Assembly (NCBI RefSeq): GCF_019578655.1
Contig: NC_063265.1
Location: forward strand, 2,204,501-2,268,500
Source of the DNA: Ricinus communis
Lineage: Eukaryota > Streptophyta > Magnoliopsida > Malpighiales > Euphorbiaceae
Length of the DNA stretch: 64,000 nt
Direction of reading: 5' to 3'
The number at the start of each line of letters is the position of its first letter. Positions within the stretch are counted from its first letter, which is position 1. The notes beneath the pieces are model-generated. The model was not told the origin of the DNA and made no database searches. It worked only from the letters and a program-made list of their open reading frames with translations. Below, in pieces: positions 31,292 to 43,735 of this stretch. The translations under genes were made by a program, and so were the position numbers.

Positions 31292-32484
31292 AATTAATAC
31301 ACGTACAAAGCATAGCACAAAGTGTAATTAAACTTATTTTAAGGCAAGATAATTCAATTTAATTCAAAGTAAACTTATAGTAGACAAAAATTTTCTTAAA
31401 CATGGTCATTTTCTAAAAGACATGAATATTAAACCAATCTTATAAAATCAATAAAACTAAATCTAATCATGCTAACACATATAAATTATCATCAAAGAAG
31501 AAAAACCTAGCATGTTAATCCATTTATGATTATCATATCAAAACCAAGGAACATAAAAGTTATCAAATTCAAGATTCAAGAACATAAACATAATGAAAAG
31601 CACATAAACTTAATGAAATCAATCATAATAATTCTATATCTAAACATGTGAAATAGTTACTAGCAGATATTCATGACAAAACTCTAGTATGTTACTAATT
31701 CATAGAAAATCACAAAAAAGGTTAAAATGATGGGATGATGAATTTAGGAACCCTCAGGTTATCACCGTATTGTGTAGATCTTCGAGTCTCAGGAATGGAG
31801 GAGGTCAAATAAAAAATTGGATAGAAATCCAAAGTGTTCTAGCTAAGTGTTTAGTTTTTAGAAATATTAGTATGTTATTTCAAAACTTACTAGTCGTTCT
31901 TTGCCAATGATTTCCAACCCTTTTGACCTTTTCTATTTATAGAGGAAGTAGAAGAAACCCTAGAGGCTAGGATATATGCCTCTTTAATTGTTGATAATTA
32001 TCAAATAGTTATTAATAATTATTTGAATTTATCAAAACTGCTTTGAACAATAATTACTGATAAATATTAAATTAATCATAAGAATATTTAAAATTAGAAT
32101 AATTATCAATAAAACCTTGTAGAACACATATTTTAATGATTTTTAGCGTTTAAAGTCAAAAAAAGGTCCAAAATGACACAAAAATCCGTGTTTCAAGCCA
32201 ATCGAGACTATAGAGTCGACTGGCTCTAGGTTGGCAACTTTTAGAAATTTTTACAATTTAGTCTCTGAAATTTTCAATTATTTTAATTTCACCCTGAAAC
32301 TTGATTTTTTTCTATCAATCTAGTCCAAATTGATTTCAGAAAATAATTTTCAAGTTAATTACTTGCAAACCTAGCTGAGATTTGACCATCCTCAACTCTT
32401 CAAGATTCAAGAGAAGTAATAATTTTCATCATCGGATTATCCGTGATTTCCTTAGTATCTAAATCCGACAAACGGATGCTTACA
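31292..32484 (-). repeat. Old minus-strand LTR, proximal part with promoter
   Basis: On the minus strand it begins TGTAAGCATCC(G/A)TTT and follows the plus-strand copy at 50326: AATCCGATGATGAAA, CTTGA-GAGTTGAGGAT, GATTGGCT, then a TATA box CTATAAATAGAA (near 31950; plus-strand copy near 50826), and GACTCGAAGATC. Together with 24110-24863 it is one LTR, probably solo, split by the 6.4-kb insertion. Confidence 0.7.
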
Positions 32485-34534
32485 TCTAATAATAGGCTTA
32501 ATACTATTATATTTGTTATTGATTTAATGTATAATATTTTATTTATAATTAAAAATAATAAAATAACCGCTTCATAATGAATTAAAAATATTTATAATTA
32601 AAATAATAGCAGTATCAATGCATTACATAGGCAATGAAAAAAGGAAAAAGAATTATAAACCAAATAACTACTAAACCAGCAAGTTTAAAGGATGTATGTG
32701 TGGCCAAAATAGTAGACACATAAATAACATTTGTTATATCATCATAATCATTAATTTTTATCTTAATAGTGTCATTTTTTATTCCATAAAAATTTAAAAT
32801 AAAAGATTTAAAAGACCATCACAAATTTAATTTTGCCTTATGTGACCAAAATATATCTAAAGTGCTTCTTTAACCACGACATAAGTTCATCACATTAAAA
32901 CTTGATTATTAGATAAATATTTTCTTTTATTTTTATTGTAAATGTTTAACAAGACAATACATGAGGATTAATTATATTACTCCAAAACTTTTCTATAATT
33001 AAAAAATTGTATATAATTATTTACTAAAACAATAACTCAGAATTATTCTTGAACTTTAATTTTCTTTTTAACATGAACGTCATCAGCTATAATTATATGA
33101 CTCGCATTATGTCCACTAAGTCATTGAATGGTCTTTAAATATATAATTTAATCTTTGATAATTTTATTATTTAACTCACTACTCTTCATTTAGTGTTTTA
33201 GAGCAATAATTATTAGAAATATTAATCTTTTTAATAAAATAAATAAAAATAAGTTAACAAGTGATTACTAATAAACAGAAATTACATTATTCCTTTTTCT
33301 TAATAACAGAACCAATTATATTAATTATCTTAATATAAGACATGCTTTTATATTATACGTTATGAATACAAGAGAGTGAAGAGTTAAACCATTAATACGC
33401 TTAGCCATATCATATTCAAGCTATTGAATTTTTGTATTATTTATTTATTTATATGGAAATTATTTTTAATTTAGTTTGTATATATTAATTTTATTTAATA
33501 TTGCAATAAACAAAAATGCATTTTATATTTTTCTAAATTTAATAATATATTTCATTTTTTCCTAATATTTTTTAATTTTCTTGAGTTGTAATATGAATCA
33601 TATATCTCATTTAAAATCTGAGTTTTATTTTATATTGTGCTAATTAACTACAAATAAATAAAAAATCCAAACTTAGATAATTTATTATAACCCTACTTAA
33701 TATAGCTCATAACGACATTAGTTTCATGAAGTCCATATTATTATTACTTAATTTATCCCACTTGATTTTAATAAATTATCAAATAAAATATTAAGTTAGA
33801 ATTAGACTAACTAAATATATTAAAAAAATAAAATAACTAAAGAGTTAACTTCTTTAATAAATTGAAAATTTACATACTATTAGGAGTAAAAAATTCAAAA
33901 CAAGGTGCTGATCATAGAATTATCAGATTCTCTTTGAACTCCGACGTTTACACATTTTGCGTTAATACTTCCAAATGCGATGATCTGGTTTTACATTCAT
34001 CCAAATCAGACATCTGAGTGGTTTCGAAAGCAATAATAAAAAGAAAACAGAAAAAAGAAAGGGGACTTTTCGAGCTTCTTCTTTTATTCCTTTTTGACGA
34101 AAGGATGGAGAGTTACGTAATACTTACAGTGTCCCTTTCAACGTATATACATGTTATCCCCCCTAATGATACATATTTATGATTTCATTTTTTAAAAAGA
34201 TCACTAAAGATTCCAAATCATCATCTATACCAAGAAAAGAATGGCTGCATTCTACAGATAAAGAAGTTAATAGCTGAAAGAAAAAGAAAAAAGAAAAGAC
34301 GCACCAGGGCAGTGGGCATAACACTGATTGATATGGAAATTTTAATGTATTAATTTTTTTAACAACCTTCGGATATGCGAATATAAAATGAACAATTTTA
34401 TTGTCCACCGATACAAAACTTTATTATTAATCTTCCCCCAACATCATCCCATGTGCAATTAACAAGAAAGGACACAGTATTTCAACAAAATCAATTAGAA
34501 TATCATTCCATGGCGTTGACAATGACCTCCATTT
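32485..34534. other. A+T-rich intergenic region
   Basis: No coding potential and no repeat that I can match elsewhere in the window. The right end (after about 34400) includes the 3' flank of the minus-strand HMA gene. Confidence 0.6.
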
Positions 34535-35719
34535 TCACATGACACTGCATGCTGAGGGATTTTCTTCACTCAGGCAATCGCATCTACCCACATAACATCC
34601 CCTCCGGCAACTACTGTAGTTGTAGCCATAGCCACCGCCCCAACTGTCATACACTGGCCGTCCATAAGCCTCGTAACCTCCGTAACATGGGGCTGGCCTT
34701 CCATATCCGTCCCAACATGGGCCTCCACCGTGTCCTCCATAACATTCCATGCAACATGCCCTCACCTGTGGTGGGTAACATGGGACAGGTTCAGGAGCCT
34801 TAGGAGCCGGTGCAGGTGGCTTAGAAGCCGATTCAGGAGGTTTAGCTGCCGCTTCAGGAGCCTTAGGAGGCGCGGCAGGATCTTTTGGTTTTTCTTTTGG
34901 TTTTTCTTTTGGTGGTTCAACAATAACTACTGGCTTATCAGATTTAGCTTCTTTAGGCTTTTCTTGTGGAGGTTTAGTTTTCTCGGGCTCTTTTGGTTGT
35001 GGTTCAACAATAACTACTACAGGCTTATCAGGTTTAGCTTCTTTAGGCTTTTCTGGTGGAGGTTTAGTTTTCTCGGGCTCTTTTGGTGCTTCTTTGGGTT
35101 TTTCTGGCGCCGGTTTAGGCTTCTCTGGTTCTTTTATCTCAATACCCTTTATAGTATCACCACCTTTACAGCATATCTTTTTCTTGATCTTTTCAGGGCT
35201 GCAACAGACTACAGTGATTGTCACTGTGTTGGCCTTTTCATCATATATTTGATTCTGGATTTCTCTTGTAAGCAAATACCAATTCAGTAAAATAGCTCAG
35301 TCACTTTCCTATATATATATATATGCACGAGGATATGTTTAGATATGGAGAAAGAGAGACTCACGAGGTATATTACAGAGTATTTTCTTGATTTTCTTCT
35401 TGCATTTCTCGCACCCAAGATCGACCTTAATCACCATTATTGTAACTTTCTGCAACAACAGTATATACACAACTCATATTTATAATCTACAGCCCATGCA
35501 TAAAGCCAAAAAGAATTAAATCAATTGAAACATGTTCTGACATCAAAAATGAGAAGCAGAGATAACGAACAATTTTCTCTTTCTTTTTAGTTCTGTAGAG
35601 ATAAGCAAAAAGAAAAGAAAGGTGACAAAAAATGGCCACCACAAAAAATGAAAAAGAAGATTAAGGCAAAGTGGGTATTCAGAGATAAGAAACGCAAGAG
35701 CCATTACCTTATCTGCCAT
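34535..35719 (-). CDS. HMA-domain, proline-rich isoprenylated protein (HIPP type), 3 exons
   Basis: Exons on the minus strand, joined by eye at GT-AG: 35719-35708 (MADK), 35449-35365, 35262-34535; about 274 residues. Residues 5-75 form one heavy-metal-associated domain: VTIMVIKVDLGCEKCKKKIK with the metal-binding GCxxC, later ANTVTITVVCCSPEKIKKK. A Pro/Lys/Glu-rich linker follows (about 80-185) with a near-duplicate block of about 30 residues around EPEKTKPPPEKPKEAK. The tail (about 190-270) is Cys/Gly/Tyr-rich (RACCMECYGGHGGG and YGRPVYDSWGGGYGY), and the last four residues are CSVM, a CaaX farnesylation box. Such proteins bind soft metals and sit at membranes. The layout also resembles the rice Pi21 type (HMA plus Pro-rich). 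The 728-base last exon is intact. Metal and partner are unknown. Confidence 0.88.
34890..35080 (-). repeat. In-frame tandem duplication inside the HIPP linker
   Basis: Two consecutive copies of about 85-90 bases encode the repeated block with EPEKTKPP, EKPKEAK and DKPVV. They differ at a few codons and by two residues in length, so the expansion is in frame. Confidence 0.8.
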
Positions 35720-36440
35720 GGCTATGACACGCAGATCTGAAAACCAGAGGAAATGATGGGTAGGGCCTTAGCTCATTATATTGGAGAGAGGAGTGAGATG
35801 AAACAGAGAACGAGAGAGACATCAAGAGAAAAAGGTCTTATTAATTAAGGTGGATTGCAACTTAAGTAGATGTAATAAAGAAAAATCAATATATCCGTAC
35901 AGTGAGAAGCCAATAGGAATTAGACAAGTGGGTTATTTGCGCTGAATTTCACGTAATCATCAAAATTGTCGTTATGGGAGGTGTGGGGCTGGAGAAGGCA
36001 TTTGATAGCTGACTCTGGCACCAATATATTTTCGTTTGCATGTGCTGGCCTTGATTGCCACATCTCACCTTTCCTTATTTCTCATTATCACTAACCTAAT
36101 TTATATATAAAGTAAAAAAGAAAAAAGAAAAAAGGGGAACTTGTTTTGTAAGGTACATAGTTTGGTCAGGTTCAATAATGGGTTTTTGTTGCGTGCACCA
36201 GCAGTCGACAGCCTCTACACGTGCCCCAAAACCAATCTAAGACTAGCACTAGATTCAAAGATGGTTGATTTGCCTTGGCTGAGCCAAAAGTTACGCTCCT
36301 CACATGTGGGCTTGCCTGGCCTGGCTGTTTTTACCATCAGGCTGGCCTCCTCCACGCACACACCCAATTCTTATAACATGCATCCCATACCACTTTCCAC
36401 TGTAGTCCGCAGCGGATCATTAGTCTAGAGGCAATAGTTT
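35720..36440 (-). promoter_or_regulatory. Upstream region of the HIPP gene
   Basis: The first 700 bases upstream. A G-box core CACGTG lies at 36218-36223 within CTACACGTGCCCC, about 500 bases from the start codon; such cores bind bZIP and bHLH factors and are often part of ABA-responsive elements. The 36141-36428 stretch is less A+T-rich than its surroundings but its open frame has no recognisable similarity. Regulatory role inferred. Confidence 0.35.
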
Positions 36441-36444
36441 CAGC

Positions 36445-37690
36445 TTTTTTTTTTTTTTTTTAATTATAATAAAATAAATTATAAAAATATAATATTACAT
36501 TAAAAATTTATATATTAAATAATTTTTTTATAAAATCGAGTTATTTTCATATATTATATGACTGTCATAATTATTTTAAGTATAAAATATATTTAAAATA
36601 ATTATTTTTTAATTCTATCTAATTGAGTTTGATTCATTCTAATTTTATAATTATTTTTAGATTATATATATTATTCTTGATATGTATCACTATTTGAAGA
36701 TGTTTGTTTTGACATATCTATTATTTTTGGCACATAAAAATTTTATTATTTTTTAAATTATAATAAATAAATTTAAAAATTAATATTATTCAAAATAACA
36801 TATTTAATAATTTTTATATATTTATAAAGTCTAGTCGTTTATCGGTCTGCACACTGTCTTAATTATTTTAATTATAAATAATAATATAATTAAATTTATA
36901 TATAATTAAATAGAATTTTTAATATTTTCTAATTATTTATAATATTTAAAATAATAATAAATTAAATATTTTTAATATTTTTCTTAGTTTTTTATATTTT
37001 AAAATTTTGTTAATACAATAATAATAAAATTTTCAATAAGTTAATAAAAAGACTATATAAATTATACATAAATTTGAATTCTAAGTATCAATAATAAGTA
37101 TATATGTCAAAATAAAAATTTTCTGTCAGAATATATTAACACATGTCAAAAAAATTTATTTAGATCAGATATTTATTAATTTTTTATTTATTTATAGGAA
37201 CTATATTCATTTTTTATATGTATAATATTTATTAGATATAAAATTCAATAATAATTAATTCATTTATATTTTAAAATTTATTATCTATAAACTTAATATT
37301 CATTATAGTTAATTTTCATGTTTATTTTATTTTATGTATTATTCATAAGTATTAATATTAATGTTTATTATTTGGTATTACAATGTTCATTATTTTCAAA
37401 TAAAAATATTAATTTTGAAAGTTTTCATTGTTTTTGTGATGCATATTGAAAATTTTATGTGATTAATATAAATATTTATCATTTATAGATATAATATTCA
37501 TTAGTTTGTTGATGGATTTTCGTCATTAATTCAAATCTTATTCATTAATTCATTTAGATGGACATATATAAATAGACATAACATAAATCATCTTACGATT
37601 AATAAATAAAAAAATTAAATTATAATTATACTACAAATATTTGTATTGTGATACATATATCTTTTAATAAAATTAAAATAATAATAATAA
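36445..37690. repeat. Long A+T-rich dispersed repeat, copy A
   Basis: Starts with a T17 run. Followed in order by landmarks shared with 47415-48615: AAATTATAATAAATAAATTTAAAAATTAATATTA, TCGTTTATCGGTCTGCACAC (compare CATTTACCCACATGTTGTACAC), TATCAATAATAA, CAAAAAAATTTATT, repeated ATATTCATT words, GTTTTTGTGATGCATATT, and GACATAAC(A/G)TAAATCAT. No ORF. Same orientation as copy B. Confidence 0.8.
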
Positions 37691-38176
37691 ATATTTAATA
37701 TTTAAATAATATAATATTTAATATATATATTTAATAAACATAAATTTATAAATATTTATTTTAAAAATATACACAACGACTGACGTGTATCACAGACGTG
37801 AATACCTAGATTCAGCTACATATTTAAGCTTCGGTTGAGGCTCCTACAAGAGGGTAAAGGACCAGTGTTTAACCCAAATCACAAATTTTCTAAAACATTA
37901 AAATTAGAAATGATTGCCCATTGTTTAGAAGGATTGAGCAACAAGGGATGGCACAGTGGCCCTCCAACCAACCCACCTCATGTACCAATCTGCAGGCATT
38001 AGGGATTTGCTTACACGCCAGCCATGCTATTGAATTGAACCTACAAGGCACCGACACTCTTACAGACTAAAGAGGATAGATGTTGTATCACACTATTATG
38101 TGCATTTACTTCGCACTTTCAACTAGGATTATAGAGTATGGGGATTTCCCATGATAGGATATGCAATTTTTTAATT

Positions 38177-38222
<46 letters not shown>

Positions 38223-38480
38223 GACTTTCATATTGAAGTTCAATACTATACGTCATATTTATATAATTTTAATTATTGATTTAAAATTAATATCTGAGAC
38301 TCGTTATTTAATAAATAAAATTTATTTTCAAATTTTAAATTTAAATATTTAATAAAATTTAAACCATCTAATTTTAAATTAAAAATATAAATTATGACTA
38401 TAACCTATCATATTTTACTAAAACATCAAAGGATTTATATCTATATATAGCGAAAATTATTAAAGGCTTTAATAATAAAT
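37691..38480. other. Spacer with (AT)n
   Basis: Non-coding. The 37780-38150 part is of mixed composition without a recognisable feature. An (AT)n run of 38 bases occupies 38181-38218. Confidence 0.5.
38181..38218. repeat. (AT)n microsatellite
   Basis: Uninterrupted TA run of about 38 bases. Confidence 0.95.
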
Positions 38481-38485
38481 TTTAT

Positions 38486-38804
38486 TATGGCTAAATATAT
38501 TTATGTCTCTGAACTTATATTGTTAGTCAGTTTAACACTTTAACTTTCGACTTAATCTAATGACACTTGAGTTTTAATATTTAAATATCTTTAACTTTCA
38601 ATTTGACTTAACATACACCTGAACTTTATTTTTTTGGTAATCTTTTAGTAATATTTAAACAAATCTATACGATATATATAGACATTATTGAATGAAAACA
38701 CAAGTTTAAAAAGTGTTAAAATATTATAAAAAAAGCAAGTTTAGGTGTCTGTTAGGTTAAATAAAAAATTAGAGCTTTTTGTTAATTATGATTATAGGTG
38801 CAAT
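38486..38804. mobile_element. Possible MITE remnant next to the copia LTR
   Basis: About 320 bases with weak inverted symmetry: the left half reads CTTAATCTAATGACACTTGAG and the right half, reversed, reads TTTAACCTAACAGACACCTAA. Ends with GGTGCAAT just before the LTR. The ends are not sharp, so this is a guess. Confidence 0.35.
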
Positions 38805-39120
38805 TGTTGAAAGAAATGTTTCAAATGACCTGCAACATAGTAGTAGAGTGTGCTTGAAGATAAAGGAACAAACTCCATAACATATCAGCATAACAGAATG
38901 CTTTGTCTATTAGCATGACAACCTGTATGTCTAATTATTCCTTATCTGATCTAATGTTAATCGTTAGCCTCATCTTTATACATTTGTTGCAATCCTATTG
39001 TGTGTAATTAGAGCTTCATTTCTCATAAATCACTATAAATATCAATGTTATAGCCTCAACATCATTATATTGTGAATTGCCCAACCTCTTCCTTTTTCTT
39101 TGCTTCTGTTGCCAATTTTA
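38805..39120 (+). repeat. 5' LTR of the 38.8-kb copia element
   Basis: Begins TGTTGAAAGAAATG; contains a TATA-like TATAAATATC near 39043 and ends shortly before the primer site. The first ~190 bases match 43545-43735. Confidence 0.75.
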
Positions 39121-39126
39121 TCTTCG

Positions 39127-39135
39127 TATCAGAGC
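39127..39135 (+). other. Primer binding site, Met-tRNA type
   Basis: TATCAGAGC, the usual copia primer site with its leading TGG changed, directly before the gag start at 39143. Confidence 0.7.
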
Positions 39136-39142
39136 TTTTGCA

Positions 39143-40210
39143 ATGGCTAACATAGAGAAATACAATGAAAGCAATGCAACTAAGAAAACTATTTCCTCTA
39201 CTTCAAATGAAGTTAAGAGCTTTTCATCATCCCTATTAGATCTTATTGTTCAGTCAAGCTAAATCATGATAATATATGTTGTTTTGGAAAAACATGGTGC
39301 TCCTAGTAATCATATGCAATAAAATGGAAGGTTTCATCATAAGCTCTAAGCCATGTCCACCAGAATTTTCTAAGATGACAGTACAAGAAGGAGAAGATCC
39401 TCAAGCTACTATTAACCCAGACTATTAAGATTAGATGGCTCAAGATTAGATCCTATTAGGATGGTTGTATAACTCTATAGACCTTGAAGTTGCAACAGAG
39501 CTTATGGGTTTCACAACTTTAAAGAGTCTCTTAGATGCTATTGAGGAGTTATTTGGTATGAAAACAAGGTCGAGTGTAGTTTATTATAAAAGAGAGTTTA
39601 ACAAAATACAGAAAGGAAGCTTGAAGATGGAAGAGTACTTGAAAAGCATGAAAAGGCTTATTGATAACCTTAGCTTTGGCAGGTCATCATGTCTCTCTTG
39701 AAGACTTGATGTCTTAGGTTCTTGTTGGGTTAGACTCCCCTTAGTTCAATCCTCTAGTACTGAAAGAGAAATTCACCAGTTAGGTCGAGCTTCAATCAAA
39801 GCTCTTAAGTTATGAAAAGAGACTAGACCATTTTAATGCGGGGATTAGTTCAATCAATCTGGGTTAGCCATTTGCAAACTTTGCCAATACTAAAGGATCT
39901 GGAAGCTCAAACAGTCAACATAAATCTAAAAATCAATATGTTTTTAATAACAAATCTCAACAAGGTAGTGGTGGTAATTACTCAAGAGGCAGAGCAGGCA
40001 ATAACAACTTTAGAGGTGGTAGAGCATCTCGTGGCAGAGGAAGAAGAACCTATTATAACAACAATAACAATAAACCCAAATGTCAGATTTATGGAAAATA
40101 TGGTCTTGCAACCCATTGCTACAATAGACATGATAATAACTATATGGGAGGTCAACCTATCTCCAACAAACCAAATCAACCATATGCTTTTATCACTTCT
40201 CTAAAAATGA
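39143..40210 (+). pseudogene. Degenerate copia gag
   Basis: Starts MANIEKYNESNATKK; the retrotransposon gag (UBN2) core reads ELMGFTTLKSLLDAIEELFG and GSLKMEEYLKSMKRLIDNL (39465-39701). The zinc knuckle near 40092 reads CQIYGKYGLATHC: second Cys is Tyr and His is Leu, so it cannot bind zinc. Several stops and frameshifts. Confidence 0.8.
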
Positions 40211-43200
40211 TTGGTGACCCAGCTTGGTATATGGACTCGAGAGCTAATACGCACATCACACATAATCCAGACAACCTTGAACATAAGGAAGAATACCAGG
40301 GTAAGGAATTTTTGGTTGTGGTAATGGTGAGAAACTCAGTATTAATCAAACTAGTCATGTTTACTTGCCTACACTTAACAAAATTAAACTGTTGTTGAAA
40401 GATGTTTTTCATGTTCTTAAAATTGAAAAGAATCTTATTAGCATATCTCAGCTTGCAAGTTGTAATGATATAATTGTCTTTTTAACAATGCTTGCTGTGT
40501 TGTGAAAGACAAGTGCACAAGTTAGGTGCTCTTCCAAGGGAAGCTTAAAGAATCATCTATCAGCCACTACTGAGTACATCCTCAACCAAGTTTATTTTGC
40601 TAGAAGAGTCAAGTCTAGTGTTATTTCAGAGTCTATCAAAAGTTTAGAGAAAATATGGCACAATAGGTTAGGCCATCCTTCAAATAATGTTATGTCCAAG
40701 ATCTTGAAACTTTATAATAAAAATTACTCAATTAATAAAAACTCTAGTTTCTGTGATGCCTGTCAGTTGGGAAAATCTCATTTGCTACCTTATTCTATAT
40801 CTAATTCTCATGCTAGCCAACCTTTAGAACTAATTCATACTAACCTGTAGGGGCCATCTCCCATAGCCTCCTCCTCAGGTTTTAAATATTACATACACTT
40901 TATCGATGACTATAACAAACATACATGGTTATATCTCCTTAGACAAAAGTTTGAGGCCCTTACTACTTTTACTCATTTCAAAATTCTTGTTGAAAACTAA
41001 TTGAATAGAAAAATCAAGTACATCCAGTCAGACATCGAGGGTGAGTATACTACCTTCTTTACCTTTTTATAAAATCTTGGAATCCAACATAGATTTTCTT
41101 ACCCCCATTCTTCTGCTTAAAATGAAAGAGCATAAAGAAAACATAGGCATATTTTGGAAACTAGGTTGACACCCTTGCTTAGGCATCAATGTCTTTAAAA
41201 TAATGGGTTGAAGCTTTTCAAACTATTATATTCTTGATAAATAGATTACCCACTCCTGTTCTTGATCATAAATCACCTATATAAAATTTTTTTAACAAAA
41301 TTCCTAACTATCAAAGTTTAAGAGCTTTTGGTTGTGCTTGTTACCCTTGCCTTAGACCGTATCAATCACATAAATTCTATTTTCATTCTATAAAGTATAT
41401 GTTTTTGGGGTACGGTGACTCACATAAAGGTTACAAGTATCTTGGTTCTATAGCCAAAGTTTACCTTTCAAGACACATTGTGTTTAATGAGCATGAATTT
41501 CCTTTTCAAAATGGATTCCTAAATATAAGAGTTCTTAGGATAGAAAGCTTTATCACCATATGAAATTGGCTCCTTGTTCCTTTAAATTCCACCAAATCCA
41601 CATCTTTACCTCAATCATTAGTTGAAAGGGATAATATTCAGGCTTCTTTTGGTCCCACACCTACCAGTCCTTCTAGTGGACATCGTTATATGAGAATATG
41701 CCATTTGAAAGGGGAAATTCACTAAAAATTGATGTAGATAGCTCTTCCACTCATCATTCATCAACTCATAATCAAAGTAGTCTAGAAAGTCCTCAATCTC
41801 AGTCAAATGACAATTCTCAAAATCAATATCAACAATAACAACTCAATTTTTCCTCTGAACAACAACAACAACAAGAAGTTGATACTAGCCATTAGATGAT
41901 GATAATAGCAAAAGCTGGAATCTATAAGCCAAAACTTTTTCCATCATATTACAAAATGTACCTTTCTAGAGTACCAATTTGTGAGATCACTGAACTAATG
42001 ACTGTTGCTGAGGTTGTGGAAATAAAGCATTGGAGAGCAGCTATAAAAGAAGGAATTCAAACCACCTAGAGAGAAACAAAACATGGATGCTTGTCCCTCA
42101 TCATCACTCACAGAAAGTTGTGGAAAGTAAGTGGGTGTTTAAAATCAAGTTCAACGTAGATGCACATTTTAGAGATGTAAGGTAACACTCGTTGCCAAGG
42201 GATATCTTCAAACTCCCAAAGTGGATTTCAGTGAAACCTTCAGCCCTATGGTGAAGGCTTCTACAGTTAGAATCATCTTGACATCGCAGTTGCTAAGAAT
42301 TGGACAATGAAGCAATTAGACATAAACAATGTCTTTTTAAATGGCAATTTATAAGAGTCAGTGTTCATGTATCAACTTAAAAGTTTGAGGATAAAGGAAG
42401 GCCTCAACATGTTGGCAAGCTTAATAAGGCCCTATATGGTCTTAAGCAAGCTCCTAGAGCTTGGTTTGAGAGGTTGAAGAATACTTTTCTCCATTGGAAT
42501 TTCAAAAACTTAAAGGTTGATTCTTCTCTATTTTTCTATAGAGACATGGGATAAATCTTAATGGTTCTAATTTACATTGATGATATCATTATGACTAGAA
42601 ATAACTCTAAGTCATTAAAAAGGTTTGTACAAAAGTTGAATGAGTTGCTCACCTTAAAGGACCTTGGTGACTTACACTTGTTCTTGGGGATTGAAGTAAT
42701 AAGAGATGATCTTGGAATGTACTTGACCTAGACTAAATACATAGAGCAGCTGCTGAAGAGAACTGCCATGGAGAATGTAAAACCATGTCCAGCTCTGACA
42801 ATAGTAAACAAGCAACTCACTGATGGAGATAGGGAGCTAATGAAAAACCCAACCTACTACAGAAGTGTGATAGGTGCCCTGTAATATGTTACTTATACAA
42901 GGCCAGATATTTGCCTTTATAATTAATAAACTCAGTCAATTCATGCAGAGCCCCACAAAAAAGCATTGGCAAGTTACAAAGAGGGTTCTAAGTTATTTAA
43001 AGGGTACTAAGGACATGGGGTTGCACATCAAGAATGGTGATAGGATAACAAGCTCAAGCTTTTGTTATGCATATTGGGCTTGTAATCTTGATGATAGAAG
43101 ATCAACTGCAGGCTATTGCATTTATTTTGGTGATCCATTAGTGTCTTAGAGTTTAAAGAATTAGCAAGTTATTTCTAGATCTAGCATGGAGTCAGAATAC

Positions 43201-43490
43201 AGAGCAATGGCTCATGTATCTTGTGAAATCACACGGTTTGAATCTTTGTTAAAGGAGCTGAATTTTCCTTTACCCGAAACACCTATCATATGGTGTGACA
43301 ATATCAGCGATGGAGCTTTAGCAGCTGACCCAGTGTATCATTCAAGGACTAAACACATTGAAGTTGACATCCACTATGTTAGAGATAAAGTTTTAGAGAA
43401 GAAATTGGAAGTCGGGCATGTTCCTTCAAATGATCAGATAGCAGATTGCCTCACAAAATCTCTGTCCTTTACTCATTTCCAGAATTTGAG
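40211..43490 (+). pseudogene. Degenerate copia pol (protease, integrase, RT, RNase H)
   Basis: Protease: WYMDSRANTHITHNPDNLE at 40228, where the catalytic DSGA is DSRA. Integrase: IWHNRLGHPSNNVMSKILKL (40655) and HFIDDYNKHTWLYLL (40900). RT: the active-site YIDDIIMT (42575). RNase H: RSSMESEYRAMAHVSCEITR and VDIHYVRDKVLEKKLEVGHV (43180-43430), then DQIADCLTKSLSF. Many of the stops sit where related elements have Gln (CAA/CAG) or Trp (TGG), e.g. at 40858, 42729, 42883 and 43147. The last 144 codons (43186-43620) are still open. Confidence 0.85.
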
Positions 43491-43544
43491 AAACAAACTT
43501 AGAGTGGTAGAAAGACCATTACTACTGCCAAGTTTGAGGCAGAA

Positions 43545-43735
43545 TGCTAAAATAAATGGTCAAAACGACTTGCAACATAGTACTAGAGTGTGCTTGAAGA
43601 TAAAAGAACAAACTCTATGACACAACAGCAAAACATAATACTTTGTCTGTTAGCATGACAGCCTGTATGTCTGATTATTCCTTGTCTGATCTAATATTGA
43701 TCGTTAGCCTCCTCTCATTTACTGTAATATCCAAA
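43545..43735 (+). repeat. Truncated 3' LTR of the 38.8-kb copia element
   Basis: It matches the first part of the 5' LTR and stops at GTTAGCCTCCTCTC; the promoter-proximal and U5 parts are missing. Confidence 0.75.

Larger units (their letters stand above)
38805..43735 (+). mobile_element. Decayed Ty1-copia retrotransposon with gag, IN, RT and RNase H remnants
   Basis: LTR (38805 to about 39120), primer site, gag, protease, integrase, reverse transcriptase, RNase H and a truncated second LTR (about 43545-43735) in copia order. All coding parts are broken. The LTRs share AACATAGTA-TAGAGTGTGCTTGAAGATAAA and GTTAGCATGACA-CCTGTATGTCT and differ by roughly one base in ten by eye, so the insertion is old. 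Lineage was not assigned. Confidence 0.88.

Noticed and set aside
34549..35290. Open frames of 84 and 186 codons on the plus strand
   Set aside because: They are antisense to the last exon of the HIPP gene; their Phe/Arg/Trp-rich peptides are the mirror of Lys/Pro/Glu codons.
36141..36428. 95-codon frame upstream of the HIPP gene
   Set aside because: No similarity; lies in the promoter region of a minus-strand gene and lacks supporting signals.
39143..43490. Possible integrated pararetrovirus
   Set aside because: The order gag, protease, integrase, RT, RNase H with flanking LTRs is Ty1-copia; no movement-protein or coat motifs were seen.
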